DNA of 54,886 nucleotides. Origin: Amycolatopsis orientalis DSM 43388 (lineage in GTDB: Bacteria; Actinomycetota; Actinomycetes; Mycobacteriales; Pseudonocardiaceae). The stretch is taken from assembly GCF_000411975.1 (NCBI RefSeq), contig NZ_ASXG01000189.1, positions 1-54,886 of the forward strand. The letters are read 5' to 3'. The position numbers and the translations under genes are program-made. Shown one piece after another: positions 31,248-41,079 of this stretch; position 1 is the first letter of the stretch, and every line of letters begins with the position of its first letter. Below the pieces are notes generated by a model, which saw nothing but the letters and a program-made list of their open reading frames with translations, searched no databases and was not told where the DNA came from.

Positions 31248-34200
31248 ATGATCTTCTCCGCCATCCCCGGCAAGCAGGGTCTGTACGACCCGGACACCGA
31301 GCAGGATTCCTGCGGCGTCGCCATGGTCGCCGACGTCCAGGGCCGCCGTACGCACGGCATCGTCACCGACGGTCTCGCCGCGCTCACGAATCTCGACCAC
31401 CGCGGCGCCGCGGGAGCCGAGCCGACGAGCGGCGACGGCGCCGGGATTCTGCTGCAGCTGCCCGACGAACTGCTGCGCGCCGAGGCGGGTTTCCCGTTGC
31501 CCGAGGCCGGCGCGTACGCCGCCGGAATCGCGTTCCTGCCCTCCGACGACGAGCAGCGCCGCAAGGCGATCGGCCTCGCCGAGCGGATCGCCGCCGAAGA
31601 AGGGCTCACCGTCCTCGGCTGGCGCGAGGTCCCGGTGGACACCGACGGCGCGGAAATCGGCCCCACCGCGCGTTCGGTGATGCCGTATTTCGCGATGCTG
31701 TTCGTGTCCTCCCCGCACGGCGAAACCGGCCTGGAGCTGGACCGCCTGGCCTTCTGCCTGCGCAAGCGCGTCGAGCACGAAAGCCTCGCTTCCGGCTGCG
31801 GCACCTACTTCCCGTCGCTGTCGGCCCGCACGATCGTCTACAAAGGCATGCTCACGCCCGAGCAGCTGCCCCGATTCTTCCCCGATCTGCGCGATTCCCG
31901 GCTCACCAGCGCGATCGCGCTCGTGCACTCCCGGTTCTCCACCAACACTTTCCCGTCGTGGCCGCTCGCGCACCCGTTCCGGTTCGTGGCGCACAACGGC
32001 GAGATCAACACCATCCGCGGCAACCGCAACCGCATGCGCGCCCGCGAGGCGCTGCTCGAATCCGACGTCATCCCGGGCGATCTCTCGCGGCTGTACCCGA
32101 TCTGCTCGGCCGACGCGTCGGACTCGGCGTCCTTCGACGAGGTGCTGGAGCTGCTTCACCTCGCCGGCCGTTCGCTGCCGCACGCGGTGCTGATGATGAT
32201 CCCGGAGGCGTGGGAAAACCACACCGCGATGGATCCGGAACGGCGCGCGTTCTACCAGTTCCACGCCAGCCTGATGGAGCCGTGGGACGGTCCGGCGTGC
32301 GTCACCTTCACCGACGGCACGCTCGTCGGCGCGGTGCTCGACCGCAACGGACTGCGCCCGGCGCGCTGGTGGCGCACCGCCGACGACCGCGTGGTGCTGG
32401 CCAGCGAGGCCGGTGTCCTCGACGTGGCCCCGGAAGACGTCGTCGCGAAGGGCCGGTTGCAGCCGGGCCGGATGTTCCTCGTGGACACCGCCGCGGGCCG
32501 GATCGTGGACGACGAAGAGGTCAAGTCCGCGCTGGCGCGCAAGCAGGCCTACCGCGACTGGCTGCACGCCGGGCTGCTCAAGATCGCCGAGCTGCCCGAC
32601 CGCGACCACGTGGTGCAGAGCCACGATTCGGTGCTGCGCCGCCAGCTCGCTTTCGGCTACACCGAAGAGGAACTCAAGATCCTGCTCGCGCCGATGGCCG
32701 CCAACGGGGCCGAGCCGATCGGGTCGATGGGGTCGGACACCCCGGTCGCCGTGCTGTCCAAGCGCTCCCGGCTGCTCTACGACTACTTCAAGCAGAACTT
32801 CGCGCAGGTGACCAACCCGCCGCTGGACGCGATCCGCGAAGAGCTGGTCACGTCGATGAGCCGGATCATGGGACCGGAGCGCAACCTGCTCGCGCCCGGG
32901 CCCGCGTCCTGCCGGCACCTGAACCTGCCGTACCCGGTGATCGACAACGACGAGCTGGCCAAGCTCATCCACATCAACGACGACGGCGACCTGCCCGGTT
33001 TCGCCTGCAGCGTCCTTTCCGGACTGTACGAAGTGGACGGCGGGGCGGACGCGCTGGCGGCGGCGCTCGAACGGGTGCGGCGCGACGCGTCCGAGGCGAT
33101 CGCGGCGGGCGCGCGCACGCTCGTGCTGTCCGACCGCGACTCCGACCACCGGATGGCGCCGATCCCGTCGCTGCTGCTGGTTTCCGCCGTGCACCACCAC
33201 CTGGTGCGCACGAAGGAACGGCTGCGCGTCGCGCTGGTCGTGGAGACCGGCGACGCCCGGGAGGTGCACCACATCGCGCTGCTGCTGGGCTACGGCGCGG
33301 CGGCGGTGAACCCGTACCTGGCCTTCGAAACCATCGAAGACATGATCAGCCAGGGCGCGATCACCGGCATCGAGCCGGCGAAGGCGGTCCGCAACTACGT
33401 GCAGGCGCTCGTCAAGGGCGTCCTGAAGATCATGTCCAAGATGGGCATCTCCACGGTCGGCGCGTACACCGCGGCGCAGGTGTTCGAATCCCTTGGCCTG
33501 AGCCAGGAACTGCTCGACGAGTACTTCACCGGGACGTCGTCGAAGCTCGGCGGCGTCGGGCTGGACGTGCTCGCCGAAGAGGTCGCGGTGCGGCACCGCC
33601 GGGCGTACCCGGACAACCCGACCGACCGCGTCCACCGCGGGCTCGACACCGGCGGCGAGTACGCCTACCGCCGCGAGGGCGAGCTGCACCTGTTCACGCC
33701 GGAGACGGTGTTCCTGCTGCAGCACGCGTCGAAGACCGGGCGGGACGAGGTGTACCGCAAGTACACCGAAGAGGTGCACCGGCTCTACCGCGAGGGCGGC
33801 ACGCTGCGCGGGCTGTTCAAGTTCCGCGAGGGCGCGCGCGAACCGATCCCGCTGGACGAGGTCGAGCCCGCGTCGGCGATCCTGCGCCGGTTCAACACCG
33901 GGGCGATGTCGTACGGCTCGATTTCGGCCGAGGCGCACGAAACCCTCGCCATCGCGATGAACCGGATCGGCGGCCGGTCCAACACCGGCGAGGGCGGCGA
34001 GGACGCGGAGCGGCTGTACGACCCCCAGCGGCGCAGCGCGATCAAGCAGGTCGCGTCGGGCCGGTTCGGCGTCACGAGCGAGTACCTCGTCAACGCCGAC
34101 GACATCCAGATCAAGATGGCGCAGGGCGCGAAGCCGGGCGAGGGCGGGCAGCTGCCGCCGAACAAGGTGTACCCGTGGATCGCGCGCACGCGGCATTCGA

Positions 34201-35789
34201 CGCCGGGCGTCGGGCTGATTTCCCCGCCGCCGCACCACGACATCTACTCCATCGAGGACCTGGCCCAGCTGATCCACGACCTCAAGAACGCCAACGAGAA
34301 GGCCCGCGTCCACGTGAAGCTGGTGTCCTCGCTGGGCGTCGGCACGGTCGCGGCGGGCGTGTCCAAGGCGCACGCGGACGTCGTGCTGATTTCCGGGCAC
34401 GACGGCGGCACCGGCGCGTCGCCGATGAACTCGCTCAAGCACGCCGGGACGCCGTGGGAGATCGGCCTCGCCGAAACGCAGCAGACGTTGCTGCTCAACG
34501 GTTTGCGCGACCGGATCACGGTGCAGGTGGACGGTGCGATGAAGACCGGCCGCGACGTCGTGATCGCGGCGCTGCTCGGCGCCGAGGAGTACGGCTTCGC
34601 GACCGCGCCGCTCGTGGTGGCGGGCTGCATCATGATGCGGGTCTGTCACCTCGACACGTGCCCGGTAGGCGTCGCCACGCAGAGCCCGGAGCTGCGCAAG
34701 CGCTACACCGGGCAGGCCGACCACGTGGTGCGGTACTTCGAGTTCGTCGCCGAAGAAGTGCGGGAAACCCTGGCGCAGCTGGGCTTCCGCACGCTCGACG
34801 AGGCGATCGGGCACGCCGAGATGCTCGACACCGACGAGGCCGTGCGGCACTGGAAGGCCTCCGGGCTCGACCTCCGCCCGGTGTTCGAGATGCCCGCCGA
34901 GACCCCGTACGGCGGGGCGAAGCGGCGCGTGCGCGAACAGGACCACGGTCTGGCGCACGCACTCGACCGCACGCTCATCCAGCTCGCCGAGGCGGCGCTG
35001 GAGGACGCGCATCCGGTGCGGCTGGAACTGCCGGTGCGGAACGTGAACCGCACCGTCGGCACCCTGCTGGGTTCGGAGATCACCCGCCGCTACGGCGGCG
35101 AGGGCCTGCCGGACGGCACGATCCACGTGCGGCTCACCGGTTCGGCCGGGCAGTCGCTCGGCGCGTTCCTGCCGCGCGGCATCACGCTGGAGATGATCGG
35201 CGACGCCAACGACTACGTCGGCAAGGGCCTGTCCGGCGGCCGGATCGTGGTCCGCCCGCATCCGGACGCGAAATTCGCCGCCGAACAGCAGACGATCGCG
35301 GGCAACACGCTGGCCTACGGCGCGACGTCCGGCGAGATGTTCCTGCGCGGGCAGGTCGGCGAGCGGTTCTGCGTCCGCAACTCCGGCGCGACGGTCGTGG
35401 TCGAGGGCGTGGGCGACCACGCGTTCGAGTACATGACCGGCGGCCGCGCGGTGGTGCTCGGCCCGACCGGGCGGAACCTGGCGGCCGGGATGTCCGGCGG
35501 CAGCGCGTTCGTGCTCGATCTGGACCGCGCGAAGGTCAACCAGGACATGGTGGACCTGCTTCCGCCGGACCCGGAGGACCTGGCCTGGCTCAAGCAGATC
35601 GTGCAGCGCCACCACGACCTCACCCGCTCGGCCGTGGCCGCGTCGCTCCTGGGCGACTGGACCCGGCGCGCGGCGGCCTTCACCAAGGTGATGCCGCGCG
35701 ACTACCAGCGGGTTCTCGATGCGGCGAAGGCGGCCCGTGCGGCTGGCCGCGATGTCGACGAAGCGATCATGGAGGCAGCTCGTGGCTGA
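31248..35789 (+). CDS. gltB: glutamate synthase (NADPH), large subunit
   Basis: A 1513-residue GltB with a short propeptide; the glutaminase nucleophile is Cys22 (EQDSCGVAMVAD). Next are the amidotransferase domain (to about 430), a central domain, the FMN/2-oxoglutarate barrel with HDGGTGASPMNSLKHAGTPWE, the 3Fe-4S ligands in CIMMRVCHLDTCPVGVATQ, and a C-terminal GXGXG beta-helix domain. It makes two glutamates from glutamine and 2-oxoglutarate with GltD. A GAAGGAGG ribosome site precedes the ATG at 31248. The 3' end shows a duplicated junction with gltD. Confidence 0.97.
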   Translation: MIFSAIPGKQGLYDPDTEQDSCGVAMVADVQGRRTHGIVTDGLAALTNLDHRGAAGAEPTSGDGAGILLQLPDELLRAEAGFPLPEAGAYAAGIAFLPSDDEQRRKAIGLAERIAAEEGLTVLGWREVPVDTDGAEIGPTARSVMPYFAMLFVSSPHGETGLELDRLAFCLRKRVEHESLASGCGTYFPSLSARTIVYKGMLTPEQLPRFFPDLRDSRLTSAIALVHSRFSTNTFPSWPLAHPFRFVAHNGEINTIRGNRNRMRAREALLESDVIPGDLSRLYPICSADASDSASFDEVLELLHLAGRSLPHAVLMMIPEAWENHTAMDPERRAFYQFHASLMEPWDGPACVTFTDGTLVGAVLDRNGLRPARWWRTADDRVVLASEAGVLDVAPEDVVAKGRLQPGRMFLVDTAAGRIVDDEEVKSALARKQAYRDWLHAGLLKIAELPDRDHVVQSHDSVLRRQLAFGYTEEELKILLAPMAANGAEPIGSMGSDTPVAVLSKRSRLLYDYFKQNFAQVTNPPLDAIREELVTSMSRIMGPERNLLAPGPASCRHLNLPYPVIDNDELAKLIHINDDGDLPGFACSVLSGLYEVDGGADALAAALERVRRDASEAIAAGARTLVLSDRDSDHRMAPIPSLLLVSAVHHHLVRTKERLRVALVVETGDAREVHHIALLLGYGAAAVNPYLAFETIEDMISQGAITGIEPAKAVRNYVQALVKGVLKIMSKMGISTVGAYTAAQVFESLGLSQELLDEYFTGTSSKLGGVGLDVLAEEVAVRHRRAYPDNPTDRVHRGLDTGGEYAYRREGELHLFTPETVFLLQHASKTGRDEVYRKYTEEVHRLYREGGTLRGLFKFREGAREPIPLDEVEPASAILRRFNTGAMSYGSISAEAHETLAIAMNRIGGRSNTGEGGEDAERLYDPQRRSAIKQVASGRFGVTSEYLVNADDIQIKMAQGAKPGEGGQLPPNKVYPWIARTRHSTPGVGLISPPPHHDIYSIEDLAQLIHDLKNANEKARVHVKLVSSLGVGTVAAGVSKAHADVVLISGHDGGTGASPMNSLKHAGTPWEIGLAETQQTLLLNGLRDRITVQVDGAMKTGRDVVIAALLGAEEYGFATAPLVVAGCIMMRVCHLDTCPVGVATQSPELRKRYTGQADHVVRYFEFVAEEVRETLAQLGFRTLDEAIGHAEMLDTDEAVRHWKASGLDLRPVFEMPAETPYGGAKRRVREQDHGLAHALDRTLIQLAEAALEDAHPVRLELPVRNVNRTVGTLLGSEITRRYGGEGLPDGTIHVRLTGSAGQSLGAFLPRGITLEMIGDANDYVGKGLSGGRIVVRPHPDAKFAAEQQTIAGNTLAYGATSGEMFLRGQVGERFCVRNSGATVVVEGVGDHAFEYMTGGRAVVLGPTGRNLAAGMSGGSAFVLDLDRAKVNQDMVDLLPPDPEDLAWLKQIVQRHHDLTRSAVAASLLGDWTRRAAAFTKVMPRDYQRVLDAAKAARAAGRDVDEAIMEAARG

Positions 35790-35866
35790 CAATTGGCGGA
35801 GCCGCAGTCGCGAGTGCCGACTGGGTGCGGGTATCCCGCAGAACACGGAGGCGGCTCGTGGCTGAC
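35771..35866 (+). repeat. duplicated gltB-gltD junction (two 20-bp copies, 76 bp apart)
   Basis: GGAGGCAGCTCGTGGCTGAC at 35771-35790 and GGAGGCGGCTCGTGGCTGAC at 35847-35866 differ at one base. The first contains the gltB stop, the second the gltD start; each contains both a GTG-GCT-GAC start and an in-frame EAARG-stop. The 84 nt from 35782 to 35865 form a 27-codon mini-ORF that starts like GltD and ends like GltB. Confidence 0.8.
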
Positions 35867-37366
35867 CCCACCGGTTTTCTCAAGTACGAGCGGCAAGAGC
35901 CGAAGAAGAAGTCCTACGAGGAACGGCTTTCCTCGTGGGGCGAGGTCTACGCGGACGTTCCGCCGGACGAGCGCAACGAGCAGGTGCGCACGCAGGCGTC
36001 GCGGTGCATGGACTGCGGCATCCCGTTCTGCCACTCCGGCGGTTCCGGCTGTCCGCTGGGCAACCTGATCCCGGAATGGAACGACCTCGTCCGCCGCGGC
36101 GACTGGGCGGCGGCCAGCGATCGCTTGCACGCCACCAACAATTTCCCGGAGTTCACCGGGAAGCTGTGCCCGGCGCCGTGCGAGGCGGGCTGCGTGCTGT
36201 CGATCTCGCCGTTGTCCGGCGGGCCGGTGGCGATCAAGCGCGTCGAGGAGACGATCGCGGCGCAGTCGTGGGAAGCCGGATACGTGCAGCCGCAGGCGTC
36301 CGAGGTGTCCTCGGGCCGCACGGTGGCCGTCGTCGGCTCCGGTCCGGCCGGGCTCGCCGCGGCGCAGCAGCTGACCCGCGCGGGCCACGAGGTCACCGTG
36401 TTCGAGCGCGACGACCGGCTCGGCGGCCTGCTGCGGTACGGCATTCCCGAGTTCAAAATGGAGAAGAAGGTCCTCGACCGGCGGCTCGCGCAGCTGCGCA
36501 AGGAGGGCACGAAGTTCGTCACCGGCTGCGAGGTCGGCGTCGACCTGTCGGTGGAAGACCTGCGCGCGCAGTACGACGCGGTCGTGCTCGCTGTGGGCGC
36601 CCTGCGCGGGCGCGACGACCACACCACGCCGGGCCGATCGCTGCACGGCATCCACCTGGCGATGGAACATCTGGTGCCGGCCAACAAGTTCGTCGAGGGC
36701 GACGGCCCGTCCCCGATCGACGCGAACGGCAAGCACGTCGTGATCATCGGCGGCGGCGACACCGGAGCGGACTGCTACGGCACCGCGACCCGGCAGGGCG
36801 CGCTGTCGGTCACGCAGCTCGACCAGTACCCGATGCCCCCGCAGGCCCGCGACGACGAGCGGTCGCCGTGGCCGACCTGGCCGTACATCCTGCGCACCTA
36901 CCCGGCGCACGAGGAAGCGGGCGAGCGGAAGTTCGCGGTGGCAGTGAAGCGGTTCGTCGACGACGGCAACGGCCGCGTGAAAGCCGTGGAACTCCAGGAA
37001 GTCCGCGTGCAGAAGGACCCGGAAACCGGCCGGCGCGAGGTCATCCCGGTCAACGACGAGGTCGAAACGCTGCCCGCGGACCTGGTCCTGCTGGCGATCG
37101 GCTTCGAAGGCGTCGAGGAAATGCCGCTGCTGGAGGGCCTGGACCTGACCCTCACCCGCCGCGGCACCCTGTCGTGCGGCTCGGACTGGCAGACGGAAAC
37201 CCCCGGAGTCTTCGTCTGCGGCGACGCCCACCGAGGCGCGTCGCTGGTCGTGTGGGCCATCGCGGAAGGCCGCTCGGTGGCGGCGGCGGTGGACACGTTC
37301 CTGACCGGCGCTTCGGACCTTCCCGCCCCGGTGCACCCGACCGCGTTGCCGCTCGCGGTGGTGTGA
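35858..37366 (+). CDS. gltD: glutamate synthase (NADPH), small subunit
   Basis: A 502-residue GltD. N-terminal Fe-S ligands are in SRCMDCGIPFCHSGGSGCPLGN (Cys50, Cys53, Cys58) and LCPAPCEAGCV; FAD binding is in VAVVGSGPAGLAAAQQL; the second nucleotide site is VVIIGGGDTGADC; the C-terminus has GVFVCGDAHRGASLVVWAI. It passes electrons from NADPH to GltB. The GTG at 35858 has an ACGGAGG about five bases upstream and lies 68 bp after gltB, whereas the two genes probably once overlapped by eight bases. Confidence 0.96.
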   Translation: MADPTGFLKYERQEPKKKSYEERLSSWGEVYADVPPDERNEQVRTQASRCMDCGIPFCHSGGSGCPLGNLIPEWNDLVRRGDWAAASDRLHATNNFPEFTGKLCPAPCEAGCVLSISPLSGGPVAIKRVEETIAAQSWEAGYVQPQASEVSSGRTVAVVGSGPAGLAAAQQLTRAGHEVTVFERDDRLGGLLRYGIPEFKMEKKVLDRRLAQLRKEGTKFVTGCEVGVDLSVEDLRAQYDAVVLAVGALRGRDDHTTPGRSLHGIHLAMEHLVPANKFVEGDGPSPIDANGKHVVIIGGGDTGADCYGTATRQGALSVTQLDQYPMPPQARDDERSPWPTWPYILRTYPAHEEAGERKFAVAVKRFVDDGNGRVKAVELQEVRVQKDPETGRREVIPVNDEVETLPADLVLLAIGFEGVEEMPLLEGLDLTLTRRGTLSCGSDWQTETPGVFVCGDAHRGASLVVWAIAEGRSVAAAVDTFLTGASDLPAPVHPTALPLAVV

Positions 37367-37377
37367 TCCCCCTGGCT

Positions 37378-37416
37378 CGGGCCCCGGCGCAATGGCGCGC
37401 CGGGGCCCGTTTCTTT
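37378..37416 (+). terminator. Rho-independent terminator after gltD
   Basis: Perfect 13-bp stem (CGGGCCCCGGCGC, 37378-37390, with 37397-37409), 6-base loop, followed by TTTCTTT. Confidence 0.88.
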
Positions 37417-37569
37417 CCCGGGGTTTCCTGAGAAGCCGAGACGGGGGAGCAGATGCCGACGGCCGAAGACGGACGAGATCCGCGGCAGGGTGATCCAGGC
37501 GGGGTCCGCCAGGACGCCCCGGACGCGTGACCCTCGCCGCCCACCGGCCCGGGCACCGGCGGCAGACCC

Positions 37570-37575
37570 TATCCT
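37570..37575 (+). promoter_or_regulatory. aroG -10 element (leaderless)
   Basis: TATCCT seven bases before the GTG at 37583; no Shine-Dalgarno is present. Confidence 0.55.
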
Positions 37576-37582
37576 GAGACGC

Positions 37583-38974
37583 GTGAACTGGACAGTCGAC
37601 GTTCCCGTAGACACTCTCCCCGAGCTGCCGCCGTTGCCTCCTGAGCTGCGGGACCGCCTCGACACCGCCTTGTCGCTGCCCGCCGCGCAGCAGCCGGAGT
37701 GGCCGGACACCGCGCTGGCCAAGCGGGTGCGGGGCGTGCTGGAGAGCGTGCCGCCGATCACCGTGCCCGCCGAGATCGACCGGCTGAAGAACCGGCTCGC
37801 CATGGTCGCTCGCGGGGAGGCGTTCCTGCTGCAGGGCGGCGACTGCGCGGAGACGTTCGAGTCCAACACCGAACCGCACATCCGGGCGAATCTGCGCACG
37901 CTGCTGCAGATGGCCGTCGTGCTCACCTACGGGGCCAGCCTGCCGGTGGTGAAGGTCGGCCGGATCGCGGGCCAGTACGCGAAGCCGCGCTCGTCCGGCA
38001 CCGACGCGCTCGGGCTCCCGGTCTACCGCGGCGACATCATCAACTCGCTCGTCGCCAAGCCGGAGCTGCGGGTGCCGGACCCGGGCCGGATGATCCGCGC
38101 CTACGCGAACGCGGGCGCGGCGATGAACCTGGTCCGCGCGCTCACCGGGGCCGGCATGGCCGACCTGCACCAGGTGCACGACTGGAACAAGGACTTCGTG
38201 GCCTCGTCGCCGGCGGGGGAGCGGTACGAGGCGCTCGCCGCCGAGATCGACCGCGGCCTTCGGTTCATGAACGCCTGCGGCGTCACCGACAGCTCGCTGC
38301 AGTCCACCGAGATCTTCGCCAGCCACGAGGCGCTGCTGCTCGACTACGAGCGCGCGATGCTGCGGCTGGACCAGGCCGACGCGGCCAACCCGAAGCTGTA
38401 CAACCTGTCCTCGCACTTCCTCTGGATCGGCGAGCGCACCCGGCAGCTGGACGGCGCGCACATCGCGTTCGCCGAACTGCTCTCGAACCCGATCGGGCTC
38501 AAGATCGGCCCGACGACCACGCCCGAGCAGGCGCTGGAGTACGTCGAGCGGCTCGACCCGCGCAGCGAGCCGGGCCGGCTCACGCTGATCTCGCGGATGG
38601 GCAACGGCAAGGTCCGCGAGGTGCTGCCGGCGATCGTCGAGAAGGTCGAAGCGTCCGGGCACAAGGTCATCTGGCAGTGCGACCCGATGCACGGCAACAC
38701 GCACGAATCGTCCACCGGATACAAGACCCGGCACTTCGACCGCATCGTCGACGAGGTCCAGGGCTTCTTCGAGGTGCACCGCAAGCTCGGCACCTACCCG
38801 GGCGGCATCCACGTCGAACTGACCGGCGAGGACGTCACCGAATGCCTCGGCGGGGCGCAGGAGATCTCCGACGTCGACCTCTCCGGCCGCTACGAGACCG
38901 CGTGCGACCCGCGGCTCAACACCCAGCAGTCGCTGGAGCTGGCGTTCCTGGTCGCGGAGATGCTGCGCGGCTGA
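37583..38974 (+). CDS. aroG: type II DAHP synthase (first shikimate step)
   Basis: A 463-residue class II 3-deoxy-D-arabino-heptulosonate 7-phosphate synthase, the M. tuberculosis AroG (Rv2178c) type: LLQGGDCAETF, KVGRIAGQYAKPRS, VYRGDIINS, GLKIGPTTTPEQAL, LISRMGNGKVREVLP, WQCDPMHGNTHES and HVELTGEDVTECLGG. It condenses PEP and erythrose 4-phosphate, feeding chorismate to trpE. The GTG at 37583 follows a TATCCT -10; an upstream start would add 31 unconserved residues. The position near pknL repeats the mycobacterial order. Confidence 0.96.
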   Translation: MNWTVDVPVDTLPELPPLPPELRDRLDTALSLPAAQQPEWPDTALAKRVRGVLESVPPITVPAEIDRLKNRLAMVARGEAFLLQGGDCAETFESNTEPHIRANLRTLLQMAVVLTYGASLPVVKVGRIAGQYAKPRSSGTDALGLPVYRGDIINSLVAKPELRVPDPGRMIRAYANAGAAMNLVRALTGAGMADLHQVHDWNKDFVASSPAGERYEALAAEIDRGLRFMNACGVTDSSLQSTEIFASHEALLLDYERAMLRLDQADAANPKLYNLSSHFLWIGERTRQLDGAHIAFAELLSNPIGLKIGPTTTPEQALEYVERLDPRSEPGRLTLISRMGNGKVREVLPAIVEKVEASGHKVIWQCDPMHGNTHESSTGYKTRHFDRIVDEVQGFFEVHRKLGTYPGGIHVELTGEDVTECLGGAQEISDVDLSGRYETACDPRLNTQQSLELAFLVAEMLRG

Positions 38975-39007
38975 CCGCCGCCGCCTCGTGCGTGCCGGGC
39001 GCGGCGC

Positions 39008-40291
39008 TCACGAGGCGTCCAGCAGCTCCGCGGCCGATTTGGCCACCGCGTCCCGCAGCGATCCGAGGTCTTCCACCGCGTCCGCGTTCGCCTGCAGTCC
39101 GATGTGGACATTGTCGAGATAGGGCGCGACCGCGATGCCCACCGCCTGGCGCGGCGCGAGCGGCACGAACGGGTACACCTCGGTCAGCGGCGCACCGGCG
39201 AGCGCATGCCGGGCGCGCGGCACCGGCACGGTCGTCACGACCAGGTCGAACAGCAGCGGCGCGGCCAGCCCGGCGGCCCGCGTCCCCAGCCGATGCAAGG
39301 CCGCGGGCATCCGGTCGGCCAGCAGCGGGAACGCCCCGGCTCCCCGGGACGGACCGGCGGCTTTGTTCCGGGTCATCGCCGCGCGCACCTCGGTCAGCCG
39401 CCGCACTGGATGGTCGGTTCCGATCGGCAGATCGCACAAATAGCCGGAAAGTTTGTTTCCGCCCCATTGCTCAGCCGCTCTCCCGCGCACACTCACCGGA
39501 ATCAGCGCGCGCACCGATCGCCCGGTCGCGCGGATGCCGCGGTTGATCAGCCATTCGCGCAACGCGCCGGACAGCACCGCGAGCACCACGTCGTTCGTGG
39601 TCCCGCCGTGCGTTCGGCGGATCCGGCGAAGATCGGCCGACGCCAGCCGGGCGAAACCGAGGCGCCGTTCGGCGGTGGCGGGTGCGGCCAGCGGCAGGCA
39701 CGGCGGACGCGCCGCCGCCCGGACCACCGACGACGCGATTCCCGCTGTCTCCAACGTGTCCCGCACCGCGTCCATCGGGGTGCGCGGCCGCGGAACCGAC
39801 GGCGCGGGCATCGGGAACGGCAATCCGTCGAGCAGTCCGACCACGACGGCGTACGCGCCCGCTCCGTCGGTCAGCGCGTGGTGCAGTTTGAGCAACACCG
39901 CGAAACTTCCGTCCGGAATGCCGGTCACCACCGTGAGTTCCCACAACGGACGGCGCGGGTCGAGCGGTTCGGCGATCCACTTCGCCGCGAACTCCGGCAG
40001 CGGGTCCGGGTCGTACAGCGTGGTCAGCCGGTGATGATGAATATGTTTCACTGCCTGGAAATCCGGGTCGTCCACCCAGCTCGCGGAACCGGGCGGGAAC
40101 AGCCCGGCGCGGACTTTCCGGCGCAGCGCCGGAATTTCCGCCGCCCGCCGGGCCAGCAGCGCGACGAGCCGGTCCGGGCGAACCGGTTCCTCCGGCGCGA
40201 AAACCAGCGCCGCGCCCATCTGCATCGGCGCGGTTTCCCTGGAGAGGCAAAGAAAAGCGACATCGAGCGAGCTGAGCGGGGCAGACACCAT
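39008..40291 (-). CDS. wax ester synthase/diacylglycerol acyltransferase-like (WS/DGAT)
   Basis: A 427-residue acyltransferase of the WS/DGAT (PF03007/PF06974) family, with the catalytic HHALTDG at residues 137-143, an N-terminal LSSLDVAFL block and a C-terminal FDLVVTTVPVPRARHALAGAPLTEVYPFVPL, like the NVPGP-type region. It esterifies acyl-CoA to alcohols or diacylglycerol for storage lipid or cell-envelope lipid. Several paralogues are usual per genome, so substrate is open. It is convergent with aroG, ends 33 bases from it, and starts an otherwise isolated unit. Confidence 0.9.
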   Translation of the reverse strand: MVSAPLSSLDVAFLCLSRETAPMQMGAALVFAPEEPVRPDRLVALLARRAAEIPALRRKVRAGLFPPGSASWVDDPDFQAVKHIHHHRLTTLYDPDPLPEFAAKWIAEPLDPRRPLWELTVVTGIPDGSFAVLLKLHHALTDGAGAYAVVVGLLDGLPFPMPAPSVPRPRTPMDAVRDTLETAGIASSVVRAAARPPCLPLAAPATAERRLGFARLASADLRRIRRTHGGTTNDVVLAVLSGALREWLINRGIRATGRSVRALIPVSVRGRAAEQWGGNKLSGYLCDLPIGTDHPVRRLTEVRAAMTRNKAAGPSRGAGAFPLLADRMPAALHRLGTRAAGLAAPLLFDLVVTTVPVPRARHALAGAPLTEVYPFVPLAPRQAVGIAVAPYLDNVHIGLQANADAVEDLGSLRDAVAKSAAELLDAS

Positions 40292-40395
40292 GGTCGACCT
40301 TCCAGCGAACGGCGGCGAGGGCGAAAGCCACGACACTACTCGGGTATGACCGGAGGACGGCCGTGATGTTTCCAGGACGCTAATTCCCCGGAATT

Positions 40396-41079
40396 TCACT
40401 CGCCCGGGGCGCGCCGCGGCTGCCGCTGCGGCAGCCCGGGGCCGCTCGCGTCGTTCACTTCGGCGGCGATCTGGCGCATCGCGACGCCGTTGCCCGGCCG
40501 CTTCGGCAGCCCCGGCCACAGTTCGCCGGCTTCGAGCGCCGCGGCGCGCAGCCGTCCGCCGTCGAGCTTGGTGTGCGTTTCCGGGATCTCGCGATCGAGC
40601 CACTGCACGATCACCTTGAGCGGACCGGCGCTGGGCAGCGGCCACACGAACACCGGGTGCTCGTAGTGGAAATCCGCCCCGCTGCCTTCCTCGACGCGCA
40701 GCACCGGCTCGTGCGGTTCGCCCGCGGTCGGCACCGAAACGGTTTCGGAACTGGCCCGGCCGCCGTCCGGGAACAGCACGCCGACCAGCAGCGAGTTGTA
40801 GTCCGGGATGCGCCGGTGGCCGATCAGCGGCGCGCCGTCCATGCGGTCGCGCGAATACACCGCGATCCGCAGCGTCATCGCCTCCGGCCACACCTCGATC
40901 GCGCGCAGCGCCACGATGGTGCGCTCGGACCGGCCCAGCGGCGTCGCCCACGGCAGCAGTGCGGGCACGATGTGGTCAGACGGCGGGCCGGTCCACGGAC
41001 GGCCCTCGTAGCCGAACAGCTCCCGCTCCCGGACCGGGAAGACGGGTCGCTCGCGAGGACCGTCCGTGAAGAAGCTCAT
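40396..41079 (-). CDS. hypothetical protein downstream of flotillin
   Basis: A 227-residue soluble protein with a Trp/Pro-rich N-terminal half (ELFGYEGRPWTGPPSDHIVPALLPWATPLGRSERT) and beta-strand-like central segments; no signal peptide or membrane helix. I do not recognise the family. The start at 41079 overlaps the flotillin stop (TGATG), so it is coupled to the NfeD-flotillin genes and may act with them. Confidence 0.7.
   Translation of the reverse strand: MSFFTDGPRERPVFPVRERELFGYEGRPWTGPPSDHIVPALLPWATPLGRSERTIVALRAIEVWPEAMTLRIAVYSRDRMDGAPLIGHRRIPDYNSLLVGVLFPDGGRASSETVSVPTAGEPHEPVLRVEEGSGADFHYEHPVFVWPLPSAGPLKVIVQWLDREIPETHTKLDGGRLRAAALEAGELWPGLPKRPGNGVAMRQIAAEVNDASGPGLPQRQPRRAPGE

Noticed and set aside
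38984..39015. CCTCGTG/CACGAGG inverted repeat between aroG and the WS/DGAT gene as a terminator
   Set aside because: Arms are only seven bases with an 18-base loop, and the right arm overlaps the stop codon of the convergent gene; not strong enough to annotate.
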